Shown here piece by piece: positions 18,793 to 28,211 of a DNA stretch of 64,000 nt (positions are counted from its first letter, which is position 1; the number at the start of each line of letters is the position of its first letter). A program made the translations under genes and the position numbers. Under the pieces are notes generated by a model. That model saw only the letters and a program-made list of their open reading frames with translations. It was not told the origin of the DNA and ran no database searches. This DNA is from JAVVHH01 sp965199665 (GTDB lineage Bacteria; Pseudomonadota; Alphaproteobacteria; Acetobacterales; Acetobacteraceae). The stretch is from positions 1,364,001-1,428,000 of the forward strand of contig OZ241208.1 in the NCBI GenBank assembly GCA_965199665.1, written 5' to 3'.

Positions 18793-19359
18793 GTGCCCGC
18801 CGACCAGACTGCCCTCAAGCAAGACCTGACCCGGCGCATGGACGGCGCGCTGGAAACGTTGCGGCGCGATTTCGGCGGCCTGCGCACCGGCCGCGCCAGC
18901 CCGGCGCTGCTGGAACCCGTCAAGGTCGAGGCCTACGGGACCGCGGTGCCGATCACCCAGGTCGGCACCATCGGCGTGCCGGAGCCGCGCATGATCACCG
19001 TTCAGGTGTGGGATCGCACCCTGGTCGGCGCCGTCGAGCGGGCGATCCGCGATAGCGGGTTGGGCCTCAACCCCGGCTCCGATGGGCAGCTCGTGCGCGT
19101 GCCGATCCCGCAGCTCACCGCCGAGCGGCGGACGGAGCTGGCCAAGGCGGCCGGGCGCTACGCCGAAGGCGCACGCGTCGCCATCCGCGGCGTGCGGCGC
19201 GACGGCATGGACCAGATCAAGACGTTGGAAAAGAAGCACGAGATCGGCGAGGACGAGACCAAGGCCTGGTCCGACGAGGTCCAGAAGCTGACGGACGGGT
19301 ACATCAAGCGGATCGACGACTCGCTGTCGGAGAAGGACAAGGAAATCCGCCAGGTCTGA
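18793..19359 (+). CDS. frr: Ribosome recycling factor
   Basis: Splits post-termination ribosomes together with EF-G. 188 residues, the usual size. The family motifs are FGGLRTGRASPALLEPV near the N-terminus and AIRGVRRDGMDQIKTLEK in the third quarter. It starts with GTG at 18793, served by AGGAG at 18782-18786. It sits in the usual pyrH-frr-uppS order, with uppS starting 4 nt after its stop. Confidence 0.98.
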   Translation: MPADQTALKQDLTRRMDGALETLRRDFGGLRTGRASPALLEPVKVEAYGTAVPITQVGTIGVPEPRMITVQVWDRTLVGAVERAIRDSGLGLNPGSDGQLVRVPIPQLTAERRTELAKAAGRYAEGARVAIRGVRRDGMDQIKTLEKKHEIGEDETKAWSDEVQKLTDGYIKRIDDSLSEKDKEIRQV

Positions 19360-19363
19360 TCCG

Positions 19364-20107
19364 ATGACCAGCCCGTCCGCCCTGTCGCAACATCAGCAGC
19401 CCGGATCGGGCGCGGCCACACCCGCCCACGTCGCCATCATCATGGACGGCAACGGTCGGTGGGCGCGCGCGCGCGGCCTGCCGCGGGCGGCGGGGCACCG
19501 GGCCGGGGCGCAAGCCGTGCGTCGCACCATCGAGGCCGCGATCGCCTCTGGCGTTTCGTGGCTGACGATCTACGCCTTCAGCAGCGAGAACTGGCGCCGC
19601 TCGCCGGAGGAAGTGCTGGACCTCACCGGCCTGCTGCGCCGCTACCTGCGGCAGGAACTGGCGGAGATGTCGCGCGAGGGTGTGCGGCTGCGGGTACTTG
19701 GCAACCAGCAGCGCTTCGACGGCGACCTGCAATCCGAGCTCGCGCGCGCGGAGCAGTCCACCCGCGGCAATTCGCGCCTCAACCTCAACATCGCGCTGTC
19801 CTACGGCTCGCGCGACGAGATCGTGGCCGCCGCCAAGGCGATGGCGCTCGCGGTGCAAGCGGGCGAGCTCGACCCCGCCGACGTGGACGAGCGCAGCTTC
19901 GGCCGTTTCCTCTTCACCGCCGACATGCCGGACCCCGACATGGTCATCCGCACATCGGGCGAGAAGCGGCTGTCCAACTTCCTGTTGTGGCAGTCGGCCT
20001 ATGCCGAGCTGGTCTTCCTGGACGTGCTGTGGCCGGATTTCTGCGGCGCAGACTTCGAGTTCGCCTTGGCCGAGTTCTCCCGGCGCGAACGGCGATTTGG
20101 TGGCTGA
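19364..20107 (+). CDS. uppS: Undecaprenyl diphosphate synthase (cis-prenyltransferase)
   Basis: Condenses FPP with eight IPP to make the C55 lipid carrier for peptidoglycan and O-antigen. 247 residues, with the Mg/diphosphate motif IIMDGNGRWA at 25-34, FSSENWRRS and the IPP-binding RTSGEKRLSNFLLWQSAYAEL. Its 3' end overlaps the proposed cdsA GTG start by 8 nt, so the two are probably translated in a coupled way. Confidence 0.97.
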   Translation: MTSPSALSQHQQPGSGAATPAHVAIIMDGNGRWARARGLPRAAGHRAGAQAVRRTIEAAIASGVSWLTIYAFSSENWRRSPEEVLDLTGLLRRYLRQELAEMSREGVRLRVLGNQQRFDGDLQSELARAEQSTRGNSRLNLNIALSYGSRDEIVAAAKAMALAVQAGELDPADVDERSFGRFLFTADMPDPDMVIRTSGEKRLSNFLLWQSAYAELVFLDVLWPDFCGADFEFALAEFSRRERRFGG

Positions 20108-20906
20108 CGCGGTACCGCCCACCGGGCGTTCGTCGCGGTGGAGCGATTTGGGACGTCGGGCCATCTCGGCAGCCTTGCTGGCGCCGGTGGTGGTGGCGTG
20201 CATCTGGTTCGGTGGCGCGCCCTTTCTCGTGCTTTTCCTGGCCGGATCGGTCGGGCTGACGATCGAGTGGGTCGGGCTGTGCCGGCTCGATGCGCGGCAA
20301 TGGCCGGGCGTTCTGCTGCCGGTGCTCGTGGCCATCGCCGGCGGCTTCGCGGCCGCCGGGCTGGCAGCGCAGGGCTTGTTCATCGTCATGGGTGGCGCTC
20401 TGCTGATTTGGTGGACGTTGCACCGGCCGCTGCTGGCCGCCGGGCTGCTCTATGTCGGGCTCGCGCTGGTGGCGCTGCTCTGGCTGCGCGGCTGGACGGC
20501 GGTGGAGGGGCGCTGGGCCGTGCTGTTCGTCGTGCTGGTGGTGTGGGCCAGCGACATCGGCGCCTACGCGGCGGGTCGGCTGCTGCGCGGGCCCAAGCTC
20601 GCGCCCGCTCTCTCGCCGGCCAAGACGTGGTCCGGCGCGGTCGGCGGCCTCGTTGCGGCCATCATCGTCGGCGAGCTTGCCGCGGCGGGCCCGGGCATGG
20701 CCGCCGGCATGGTCGCGGCGCTGCTGTCGGTGGTTTGTCAGGCAGGGGACTTGCTCGAGAGCGGCATCAAGCGGCATGTCGGCGTCAAGGACTCGGGGCG
20801 TTTGATCCCGGGCCATGGCGGTCTGCTTGACCGGTTGGACGGCCTGCTGGCCGCCGCGCCGGTCGCCGCGATCGTCGTGCTTGCGAGCCGGGAGGGATTG
20901 TTTTGA
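20100..20906 (+). CDS. cdsA: Phosphatidate cytidylyltransferase (CDP-diacylglycerol synthase)
   Basis: Membrane enzyme that activates phosphatidic acid with CTP for phospholipid synthesis. 268 residues from the GTG at 20100, with about seven hydrophobic segments. The C-terminal family signature is complete: SGIKRHVGVKDSG followed by LIPGHGGLLDRLD. The start is uncertain because the frame stays open upstream inside uppS, but the GTG gives a short 8-nt overlap. The stop overlaps the dxr TTG start as TTGA. Confidence 0.95.
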   Translation: MADAVPPTGRSSRWSDLGRRAISAALLAPVVVACIWFGGAPFLVLFLAGSVGLTIEWVGLCRLDARQWPGVLLPVLVAIAGGFAAAGLAAQGLFIVMGGALLIWWTLHRPLLAAGLLYVGLALVALLWLRGWTAVEGRWAVLFVVLVVWASDIGAYAAGRLLRGPKLAPALSPAKTWSGAVGGLVAAIIVGELAAAGPGMAAGMVAALLSVVCQAGDLLESGIKRHVGVKDSGRLIPGHGGLLDRLDGLLAAAPVAAIVVLASREGLF

Positions 20907-22072
20907 CGGGTGATCGGCGAAGCGTATCCGTGCTGGGCAGCACGGGCAGTATCGGCACGAGTACCGTGGACCTGTTGCTCGCCAACCCCGATCGGTTCCG
21001 GGTGCGGGCGCTAGCGGGCGGGCGCAACGTGGCGCGGCTGGCGCAGCAGGCGAGGGCGCTGGGCGCCGAGGTGGCCGCCATCGCCGATGACGCCCTGCTC
21101 CCCGAACTGGAGCGCTTGCTGGCCGGCAGCGGCATCGCCGCGGTCGGGGGTGCGACGGGCGTCGTGGCGGTCGCGGCGCTGCCGGCGGACTGGACCATGG
21201 CGGCGATCACCGGCGCGGCCGGGCTGCCCAGCACGTTGGCGTCCATCCGGCGCGGCGGCGCGATCGCGCTGGCCAACAAGGAGGCGCTGGTGTGCGCCGG
21301 CGACGTGATGCTGCGCGCGGTGGCCGATGCCGGTGCCACGCTGCTGCCGGTCGACTCCGAGCACAACGCGATCTTCCAGGCGATGGCGGAGGGCAATGCC
21401 GACGCCGTCGAGCGCATCGTGCTCACCGCCTCGGGCGGGCCGTTCCGCACCGCGACGACCGAGGAGATGGCGCGCGCCACGCCGGAAGCAGCGCTGAAAC
21501 ACCCGATCTGGAGCATGGGCGCGAAGATCTCGATCGACTCCGCGACCATGTTCAACAAAGGCCTCGAGCTGATCGAAGCGGCCCGGCTGTTCGATCTGAC
21601 GGAAGACCGCATCGACGTGATGGTGCACCCGCAATCGGTGGTGCACGGCATCGTCCACTGGCGCGACGGCAGCATGCTCGCCCAGCTCGGCGCGCCCGAC
21701 ATGCGCATCCCGATCGCGCACGCGCTGGCCTGGCCGGGCCGGCTGCAAACCAGCTCGCCCCGGCTCGACCTCGCCGCGTTGGGGCAGATGCAGTTCTTCA
21801 AGCCCGATCCCGTCCGCTTCCCGGCGCTGCGCCTGGCGCGCGACGCCTTGCGGGCCGGCGGTGGCGGACCCACCATATTGTCGGCCGCCAACGAGGTCGC
21901 CGTGGATGCCTTCCTCATGCGCCGGCTCAGATTCACCGACATAGCGGTGCTCGTGGAAGCCGTGATGGACCGGTTGGGCAGCCCCCGTGCCGACACGCTC
22001 GACGATGTGGTGGCATTGGACGGCGCTGCGCGGCGGGCGGCGGAGTCGATCGCCGCGGCCAAGGCGGCGTAA
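20903..22072 (+). CDS. dxr: 1-deoxy-D-xylulose-5-phosphate reductoisomerase
   Basis: Makes 2-C-methyl-D-erythritol 4-phosphate, the committed step of the MEP isoprenoid pathway that feeds uppS. 389 residues. The NADPH motif VLGSTGSIGTSTVDLL is at the N-terminus, NKEALVCAG and PVDSEHNAIFQ form the metal and substrate site, and MVHPQSVVHG and ANEVAVDAFL follow. The TTG at 20903 is the only start that keeps the Rossmann strand; it has a GGGAGGGAT site upstream and a TTGA overlap with cdsA. Confidence 0.97.
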   Translation: MTGDRRSVSVLGSTGSIGTSTVDLLLANPDRFRVRALAGGRNVARLAQQARALGAEVAAIADDALLPELERLLAGSGIAAVGGATGVVAVAALPADWTMAAITGAAGLPSTLASIRRGGAIALANKEALVCAGDVMLRAVADAGATLLPVDSEHNAIFQAMAEGNADAVERIVLTASGGPFRTATTEEMARATPEAALKHPIWSMGAKISIDSATMFNKGLELIEAARLFDLTEDRIDVMVHPQSVVHGIVHWRDGSMLAQLGAPDMRIPIAHALAWPGRLQTSSPRLDLAALGQMQFFKPDPVRFPALRLARDALRAGGGGPTILSAANEVAVDAFLMRRLRFTDIAVLVEAVMDRLGSPRADTLDDVVALDGAARRAAESIAAAKAA

Positions 22073-22085
22073 CTGAGGACTTTCG

Positions 22086-23186
22086 ATGCACCTTGTTGAT
22101 CTCGTCCGCAACGTCGGCGCCTTCGTGGTGGTGCTGGGCGTGCTCGTCTTCGTGCACGAGCTCGGCCACTACCTCGCCGCTCGCTGGCGCGGCGTGCACG
22201 TGGAGGCGTTCTCCATCGGCTTCGGCCGCACCCTGGTGAGCTGGACCGATCGTGTCGGCACGGTGTGGAAGATCGCGTGGATCCCGCTCGGCGGCTACGT
22301 GAAGCTGCACGGCCAGGAGCGGCCGGAGGACGTGGACGAGACCACGCGGGCGAGCTGGCAGCACGCGCGGACCTTCCACGGCAAGGGCGTCGGCAGCCGC
22401 GCCATCGTGGTCGCCGCCGGGCCGATCGCCAATTTCCTGCTCGCCGCCGTGGTGTTCGCGTTGCTGTTCATGACGTCGGGCCGCCCGGTCAGCGTGCCCG
22501 TCATCGGCGACGTCCTGGCCGATGGTCCGGCGGCGTCGTCGGGCCTCCTGGCGGGAGATCGCGTGGTGTCGGTCGACGGGCAGAGCGTCGCCCGCTTCGA
22601 GGACCTGCAGCGCATCATCGCCGGCGCGCCCGACCAGGTGCTGCGGATCGAGGTGCTCCGTGACGGCACCCCCGAGTCGATCTCCGTGCGGACGGGGTCG
22701 CGCGAAGGGGCGCTGGGTCGCCGCATGGGCCTGCTCGGCGTCAAGGGTGGGGCACCGGAGTTCAAGCGACTCGACCCGTTCAGCGCGGTCGGGGCCGGCA
22801 TCGAACAGACGTGGGAGGTCGGCGTGCAGACGCTGGCCGGGCTCGGCCAGATGTTGAGCGGAGCGCGCAGCGCCGATGAGCTGAGCGGGCCGCTGGGTAT
22901 CGCCCAGCTTTCTGGCCAGGTCGCCTCGCTGGGGATCGCCAGCCTCTTGAGCTTCATCGCCGTGTTGTCGGTCAATCTGGGCTTGATCAACCTGTTCCCC
23001 ATCCCGATCCTCGATGGCGGGCATCTCGTGCTTTATGCGCTGGAGGCGATTCGCGGCCGCCCGGTGCCGCCCCGGCTGCAGGAGCTGGGCTTCCGCGCCG
23101 GCGCCGCCGTGCTGGCATGCTTGTTCGTTTTCGCGACCTGGAACGACCTGTCGCATCTTGGGCTGTTCCGCTGGGTGAAGGGCTGA
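22086..23186 (+). CDS. rseP: RIP metalloprotease RseP (site-2 protease)
   Basis: Intramembrane zinc protease that cleaves anti-sigma factors and signal peptide remnants. HELGH at 24-28 is the zinc site in the first helix, followed by GFGRTLVSW; a single PDZ domain covers about 110-195; and the C-terminal INLFPIPILDGGHLV carries the third metal ligand and LDG motif. 366 residues indicates the shorter one-PDZ form. It precedes bamA, as is usual in alphaproteobacteria, which fits a role in envelope stress. Confidence 0.96.
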   Translation: MHLVDLVRNVGAFVVVLGVLVFVHELGHYLAARWRGVHVEAFSIGFGRTLVSWTDRVGTVWKIAWIPLGGYVKLHGQERPEDVDETTRASWQHARTFHGKGVGSRAIVVAAGPIANFLLAAVVFALLFMTSGRPVSVPVIGDVLADGPAASSGLLAGDRVVSVDGQSVARFEDLQRIIAGAPDQVLRIEVLRDGTPESISVRTGSREGALGRRMGLLGVKGGAPEFKRLDPFSAVGAGIEQTWEVGVQTLAGLGQMLSGARSADELSGPLGIAQLSGQVASLGIASLLSFIAVLSVNLGLINLFPIPILDGGHLVLYALEAIRGRPVPPRLQELGFRAGAAVLACLFVFATWNDLSHLGLFRWVKG

Positions 23187-23315
23187 CCGGAAGCATTTGG
23201 TTGCACTAACAAACGAGCGCGATGTTGCCCTGACCTCGCTCGCCCCCTAGAAGCACCGGCTTGAGGCCGTCGCGTCACGCTATCGTCGCGACCGGTCGCT
23301 CGGAGGGACTGTCCA

Positions 23316-25670
23316 TTGCCCATGTCACGCGCCACGCTGTTGGCGACCGCCTGTGCGCTGCCGCTGCTCATCTCTGCGGACGCGTTGGCGCAACCGGCGC
23401 AGCGGACGGCTCGGCCCTCCCGCGCCGCGGCGGATACGTCGCGTCAGGCGCCGGGCGGCGTGGTGACGGCGATCCGCGTGGAAGGCAACCAGCGGATCGA
23501 AGCCGGCACTATCCGCTCCTACATGCTGATCCAGCCCGGCGATGCCTATGACGCCGACCGGATCGACCGCAGCCTCAAGAGCCTGTTCTCCACCGGCCTG
23601 TTCCAGGACGTGTCGTTCCAGCGCCAGGGCGGCACGCTGGTGGTCAAGGTGGTCGAGAACCCGATCGTCAATCGCATCGCCTATGAGGGCAATCGCAAGC
23701 TGACGGACGACCAGCTCAACAAGGCCATCCAGCTCAAGCCCCGCTCCGTATTCACGCCGCAGCTCGCCCAGGCCGACCGGCAGAAGATCCTCAATGCCTA
23801 CGCCAAGGCCGGCCGCTACGCCGCAACCGTGGAACCGAAGATCGTCCGCCTCGACCAGAACCGGGTCGACATCATCTTCGAGATCAACGAAGGCGCCACA
23901 ACGCTGGTCAGCCGCATCGCCATCGTCGGCAACAAGGCATTCAGCGAGAACCGCCTGCGCGAGATCATCGCCAGCCGCGAGGAAGCGTTCTGGCGCTTCC
24001 TCAGCAACAGCGACCAGTATGACCCGGAGCGGGTGAACTTCGACAAGGAGCTGCTGCGCCGCTTCTACCTCAAGAACGGGTTCGCCGATTTCGAGGTCAA
24101 GAACGCCACCGCCGAGCTCACGCCCGACCGCTCCGCCTTCCTGCTGACGTTCGTCATCGACGAGGGCGAGCGCTACACGGTCGGCAAGGTCGACATCGAT
24201 AGCAAGCTGCGCAACCTGGACGTCGATGCGCTCAAGCCGCTGCTGCGGATCGAGCCGGGCGACACCTATGACGGCGACGTGGTCGAAAAGACCTCGCAGG
24301 CGTTGCAGGACGCGATCCAGCAGCGCGGCTACGCCTTCGTGGAGGTGAAACCGCGCATCGCCCGCGATCGCGCCAAGCACACGGTCGACCTCGTGTTCGA
24401 CGTCGGCGAGGGCCCGCGCGTCTACGTCGAGCGGATCGACATCTCCGGCAACACCCGCACCAAGGACAAGGTGATCCGCCGCGAGTTCCGCATCGCCGAA
24501 GGCGACGCGTTCGACCCGGTGGCGCTCCGCGTCGCCCGCCAGCGCCTGCAGGATCTCGGCTACTTCAACGCCGTCCAGGTGACGCCCTCTGGCGGATCGG
24601 CGGCGGACCGGGCGATCGTCAACGCGGTCGTGGACGAGAAGGCCACCGGCGAGCTGACGCTGGGCGGCGGCTACTCGACCGATGCCGGCGCGCTGATCAA
24701 CGTCGGCCTGCGCGAGCGCAACCTGATCGGCACCGGCATCGACGCCAGCGTCAACGGCGTGTTGGCGCAGCGGAGCAGCCAGGTCGATCTGTCGGTCACC
24801 GACCCCTATTTCCTCGACCGCAATTTGGCGGCCGGGTTCGACCTGTTCCACATCCGCAACAACAACCAGCAGATCGCAGCCTACAGCGAGCGGCGAACCG
24901 GTGGCGCGCTCCGGCTCGGTTACGAATTCAACGAGCATCTGCGCCAGGCCTGGACCTACTCGCTGGTCGACCGGAACGTGTACGACATCCAGTCCGGCGC
25001 CAGCCTTTACATCACCAACCAGGCCGGCGAATCGCTCCTGTCACAGCTCGGCACCACCGTCTCCGTCGACTACCGCGACAGCCGCATCGACCCGCATACG
25101 GGCGGGCTGGTGCGCGTCGGTGTCGACTTCGCGGGCATCGGCGGCACGGCGCGCTACCTCCGCTCCAAGGTCGACGGCAACTACTACATTCCGCTCGAAT
25201 CGCTCACGGGCGACGATGCCTGGGTGCTGGCGCTCTCGGCCGGAACCGGCTACCTGGCCCAACTCGGGCGCGAGGAGAAGATCATCGACCGCTTCTTCCT
25301 CGGCGGCGACAACCTCCGCGGCTTCCAGTCCGGCGGCGCCGGGCCGCACGCGGTGGGGGCCAACTCGATCGACAGCATCGGCGGTCGCTTCATCTACACG
25401 GGCACCACCGAGTTGCGCTTCCCCCTGCCGATCTCGGCCGATTTCGGCTTGTCGGGCCGCGCCTTCGTCGATATCGGCGGTCTGTCGCAGGTGACCCAGC
25501 TCGCCGGCACGCAGGTGTTCGATACCGGGGCGCCGCGCGTCGGCGCCGGCGTCGGCGTGTCGTGGAAGACGCCGTTCGGGCTGATCAACATCGACGTCGC
25601 CCAGGCCGTCGTCAAAAAGACGTACGACCAGACTCAGGTTTTCCGCTTTGGTTTCGGAACGAGGTTCTAG
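23316..25670 (+). CDS. bamA: Outer membrane protein assembly factor BamA
   Basis: Core of the BAM complex that folds beta-barrel proteins into the outer membrane. 784 residues: a signal peptide ending at DALAQP, five POTRA domains (about 50-430) and a 16-strand barrel ending in the C-terminal Phe of FGTRF. The lid-loop motif is GGDNLRGFQ (the VRGF/LRGF region). A TTG at 23316 is 7 nt from a GGAGGGA site, while the ATG at 23322 is 13 nt away; either could be used. A 12-nt palindrome, GCGACCGGTCGC (23288-23299), sits just before the ribosome binding site. Confidence 0.96.
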   Translation: MPMSRATLLATACALPLLISADALAQPAQRTARPSRAAADTSRQAPGGVVTAIRVEGNQRIEAGTIRSYMLIQPGDAYDADRIDRSLKSLFSTGLFQDVSFQRQGGTLVVKVVENPIVNRIAYEGNRKLTDDQLNKAIQLKPRSVFTPQLAQADRQKILNAYAKAGRYAATVEPKIVRLDQNRVDIIFEINEGATTLVSRIAIVGNKAFSENRLREIIASREEAFWRFLSNSDQYDPERVNFDKELLRRFYLKNGFADFEVKNATAELTPDRSAFLLTFVIDEGERYTVGKVDIDSKLRNLDVDALKPLLRIEPGDTYDGDVVEKTSQALQDAIQQRGYAFVEVKPRIARDRAKHTVDLVFDVGEGPRVYVERIDISGNTRTKDKVIRREFRIAEGDAFDPVALRVARQRLQDLGYFNAVQVTPSGGSAADRAIVNAVVDEKATGELTLGGGYSTDAGALINVGLRERNLIGTGIDASVNGVLAQRSSQVDLSVTDPYFLDRNLAAGFDLFHIRNNNQQIAAYSERRTGGALRLGYEFNEHLRQAWTYSLVDRNVYDIQSGASLYITNQAGESLLSQLGTTVSVDYRDSRIDPHTGGLVRVGVDFAGIGGTARYLRSKVDGNYYIPLESLTGDDAWVLALSAGTGYLAQLGREEKIIDRFFLGGDNLRGFQSGGAGPHAVGANSIDSIGGRFIYTGTTELRFPLPISADFGLSGRAFVDIGGLSQVTQLAGTQVFDTGAPRVGAGVGVSWKTPFGLINIDVAQAVVKKTYDQTQVFRFGFGTRF

Positions 25671-25671
25671 C

Positions 25672-26571
25672 TTGTTCATTTCCCGCCTGCTCCGCTCCAC
25701 GGTTCTCACCGCCACCTTGACGGTGCCGCTCGGCGCCGCCATCGCGCAGTCCAACCCGGGATATTTCATCCCGCCGCAGAACCGTCCCGCCCAGCCGCAG
25801 CCCCAGCCTCGCCCCGCGCAAAACCGGCCGGCGCGCCCGGCGCCGGCGGCCCAGCAGGCGTTGCCGGCCCAGCCGCAGAACGGTCCCGGCCCGATCGCCG
25901 GCCCCGGCGGCGATGAAGGCCCGCCCATGCAGCTCCAGTTGCCACCAGCCCCGGAGCTGCCGGCCCTGGCCAAGGCCAACGCGCCTCCGGTCGCCTCCAT
26001 CGGCGTGCTCGGCATCCCGGAGATCATGCGCGCCTCTACGGCCGCGCAGCAGGTCGAGAAGATCATCGGCGAGCGTCGCGAGAAGCTGAACGGCGACGCA
26101 CAGAAGGAACAGGTCGTCTGGCGTGAAATGCAGCAGGGCCTGGCCAACGACCGCAGCAAGCTGAGCGCCGATCAAATCCGCTCGCGCGAGAAGGAGTTGC
26201 AGGATCGCATCACCTCCGCCCAGCGCACCTTTCGTGACCGCAACCGGGTCATTCAGGAAGCCGGCCAGTACGGCCTGGCGCAGATCGAGCGCATGCTGGT
26301 CAGCGTCATCCGGCAGGTCTCGGAAAGCCACGGCATGAACATCGTGCTGCACCGGGCCCAGGTGGCGCTGAACGTCAACGAGTTCGACATCACCGACCAG
26401 GTGACGGCGCAGCTGAACAAGGCGCTGCCCAGCGTCGCCCTGCCCGCCGACGGCGTGTCGCCGCCGATGATTGCGGCCTCCGCCACGCCGGGCACGCCGG
26501 CCACGCCTGCCGCCGCGAGCGGGGCCGCCGCGCCGGCCGCTCCCGCCCCTGCCACGCCCGCGAAGCCCTAG
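25672..26571 (+). CDS. skp: OmpH/Skp family periplasmic chaperone
   Basis: Periplasmic holdase for unfolded outer membrane proteins. From the TTG at 25672 a signal peptide ending GAAIAQ is followed by an unusual 90-residue Pro/Gln-rich linker, the Skp core starting at VASIGVLGIPEIMRAS with long coiled-coil helices (about 120-215), and an Ala/Pro tail. The family core is about 150 residues, so the total of 299 is long because of the linker and tail. The start is 1 nt after the bamA stop. An earlier TTG at 25648 lies inside bamA. Confidence 0.88.
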   Translation: MFISRLLRSTVLTATLTVPLGAAIAQSNPGYFIPPQNRPAQPQPQPRPAQNRPARPAPAAQQALPAQPQNGPGPIAGPGGDEGPPMQLQLPPAPELPALAKANAPPVASIGVLGIPEIMRASTAAQQVEKIIGERREKLNGDAQKEQVVWREMQQGLANDRSKLSADQIRSREKELQDRITSAQRTFRDRNRVIQEAGQYGLAQIERMLVSVIRQVSESHGMNIVLHRAQVALNVNEFDITDQVTAQLNKALPSVALPADGVSPPMIAASATPGTPATPAAASGAAAPAAPAPATPAKP

Positions 26572-26600
26572 GCATCTTGGTCGGGAACCGCTCGCCCGAG

Positions 26601-27647
26601 ATGGGTCCCGGCCCGGGCGACCCGCGCTTCTTCGTCCGCACCGGGCCGCACCCGGTCGGCGCGGTCGCGTCAGCGGCCGACATCGAGCCGCCGCCGGGCG
26701 AGCTACTGATCACCGGCGTCGCGCCGCTGCAGTCGGCGGGGCCCAGCGAGGTGAGCTTCCTGGACAACCGGCGCTACGCCGGGCTGCTGACCGCAACCAA
26801 AGCGGGCGCCGTCATCGTGCACCCGGACTTCGTGGCGCAGGTGCCGGCCGGCACGGTCGCGCTGCCGACCGCCACCCCGTACGTCGCCTGGGCCAAGGTC
26901 GCCACGTTGTTCTTCCCGCCGCCGCCGCCGCAGCCCGGCATCCACCCGGCCGCGATCGTCGATGCCGGCGCGGAGGTCGACGACACCGCCGAGATCGGCC
27001 CCGGCGCCGTGATCGGTGCCAACGCCAGCGTCGGCCCGCATTCGCGGATCGGGCCGAATGCCGTGCTGGGCGCGGGCGTCGTCGTGGGCGCGGGGTGCCG
27101 CATCGGCGCCGGCTGCAGCGTGAGCCACGCCGTGCTGGGCGATCGGGTCAACTTGCTGCCCGGCGTGCGCATCGGCCAAGAGGGCTTCGGCTTCGCGCAG
27201 ACCGATCGCGGCTTCCTCACCGTGCCGCAACTCGGCCGCGTCGTGATCGAGAACGACGTCGAGATCGGCGCCAACAGCACGATCGACCGCGGCTCCACCC
27301 AAGACACGGTGATCGGGGCGGGGTCGCGCATCGACAACCTCGTCATGCTTGGCCACAACGTCCGGCTCGGACGATGCTGCGTGATCGTCGCCCAGGCCGG
27401 CATCTCCGGCTCCACCACCCTCGATGACTTCGCCGTGGTCGCGGCCCAGGCGGGGCTGACCGGGCATCTCAAAGTCGGCAAGGGCGCCCGCATCGGCGCG
27501 CAAGCGGGCGTGATGAGCGACGTGCCGGCCGGTGCCGAAATCGTCGGCAGTCCGGCCGAACCCGTCCGCGACTTCTTCCGCGGCGTTGCTACATTGCGAA
27601 AGCTCGCGCGCCGGCCCAGAACAGCCGGCAATCAGTCATCGGATTGA
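26601..27647 (+). CDS. lpxD: UDP-3-O-(3-hydroxyacyl)glucosamine N-acyltransferase LpxD
   Basis: Third step of lipid A synthesis. About 348 residues: N-terminal uridine-binding domain (DPRFFVRTGPHPV, then SEVSFLDNRRY), followed by a left-handed beta helix of hexapeptide repeats and the motif RIGQEGFGFAQ; the conserved histidine for catalysis lies in MLGHNVRLG. The ATG at 26601 is preferred to a TTG at 26577. The stop overlaps a possible TTG start of fabZ as TTGA. Confidence 0.95.
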   Translation: MGPGPGDPRFFVRTGPHPVGAVASAADIEPPPGELLITGVAPLQSAGPSEVSFLDNRRYAGLLTATKAGAVIVHPDFVAQVPAGTVALPTATPYVAWAKVATLFFPPPPPQPGIHPAAIVDAGAEVDDTAEIGPGAVIGANASVGPHSRIGPNAVLGAGVVVGAGCRIGAGCSVSHAVLGDRVNLLPGVRIGQEGFGFAQTDRGFLTVPQLGRVVIENDVEIGANSTIDRGSTQDTVIGAGSRIDNLVMLGHNVRLGRCCVIVAQAGISGSTTLDDFAVVAAQAGLTGHLKVGKGARIGAQAGVMSDVPAGAEIVGSPAEPVRDFFRGVATLRKLARRPRTAGNQSSD

Positions 27648-27652
27648 CCGGA

Positions 27653-28162
27653 ATGGATGGCACCCACTCTTCCCAGGACGCGAAGACCGAGAACGAGTCC
27701 GCCGCGGCTGCACAGGCGGAGCCGCGTTCGGTCGATCTGGCGGGGATCATGCGCGCGATCCCGCACCGCTACCCGATGCTGATGATCGACCGCATGGTGG
27801 ACGTGATCCGCAACGAATCCGCCACCGGCGTCAAGAACGTCACCATGAACGAGCAATTCTTCCAAGGCCACTTCCCGGGTCATCCGGTGATGCCCGGGGT
27901 GCTGATCATCGAGTCGATGGCGCAGACCGCCGCGGTGCTGGTGGTGGAGACGCTTGGGGAGCACGCGATGGGCAAGCTGGTCTATTTCATGACCATCGAC
28001 GCGGCTAAATTCCGCCGCCCCGTCGTGCCGGGCGACCAGTTGCGCGTGCACGTCTCCAAGGTCCGCAGCCGCAACAACGTCTGGAAGTTCGCGGGCATCG
28101 CGCGGGTCGACGGCGTGCCGGTCGCGGAGGCCACTTTCTCCGCCATGATCATGGACCGCTGA
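27653..28162 (+). CDS. fabZ: 3-hydroxyacyl-ACP dehydratase FabZ
   Basis: Dehydrates 3-hydroxyacyl-ACP in fatty acid synthesis, competing with LpxA for the same substrate. The hot-dog fold has IPHRYPMLMIDR and the catalytic His and Glu in GHFPGHPVMPGVLIIESMAQ. An N-terminal extension of about 30 residues rich in Ala, Ser and Glu precedes the core. Either the ATG at 27653 or a TTG at 27644 that overlaps the lpxD stop (TTGA) may be used. The position between lpxD and lpxA is standard. Confidence 0.95.
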   Translation: MDGTHSSQDAKTENESAAAAQAEPRSVDLAGIMRAIPHRYPMLMIDRMVDVIRNESATGVKNVTMNEQFFQGHFPGHPVMPGVLIIESMAQTAAVLVVETLGEHAMGKLVYFMTIDAAKFRRPVVPGDQLRVHVSKVRSRNNVWKFAGIARVDGVPVAEATFSAMIMDR

Positions 28163-28211
28163 GAGCGGCGGCGACACGGTCGGCAATAATGGTTGAGTTG
28201 GTCCGAAACGA

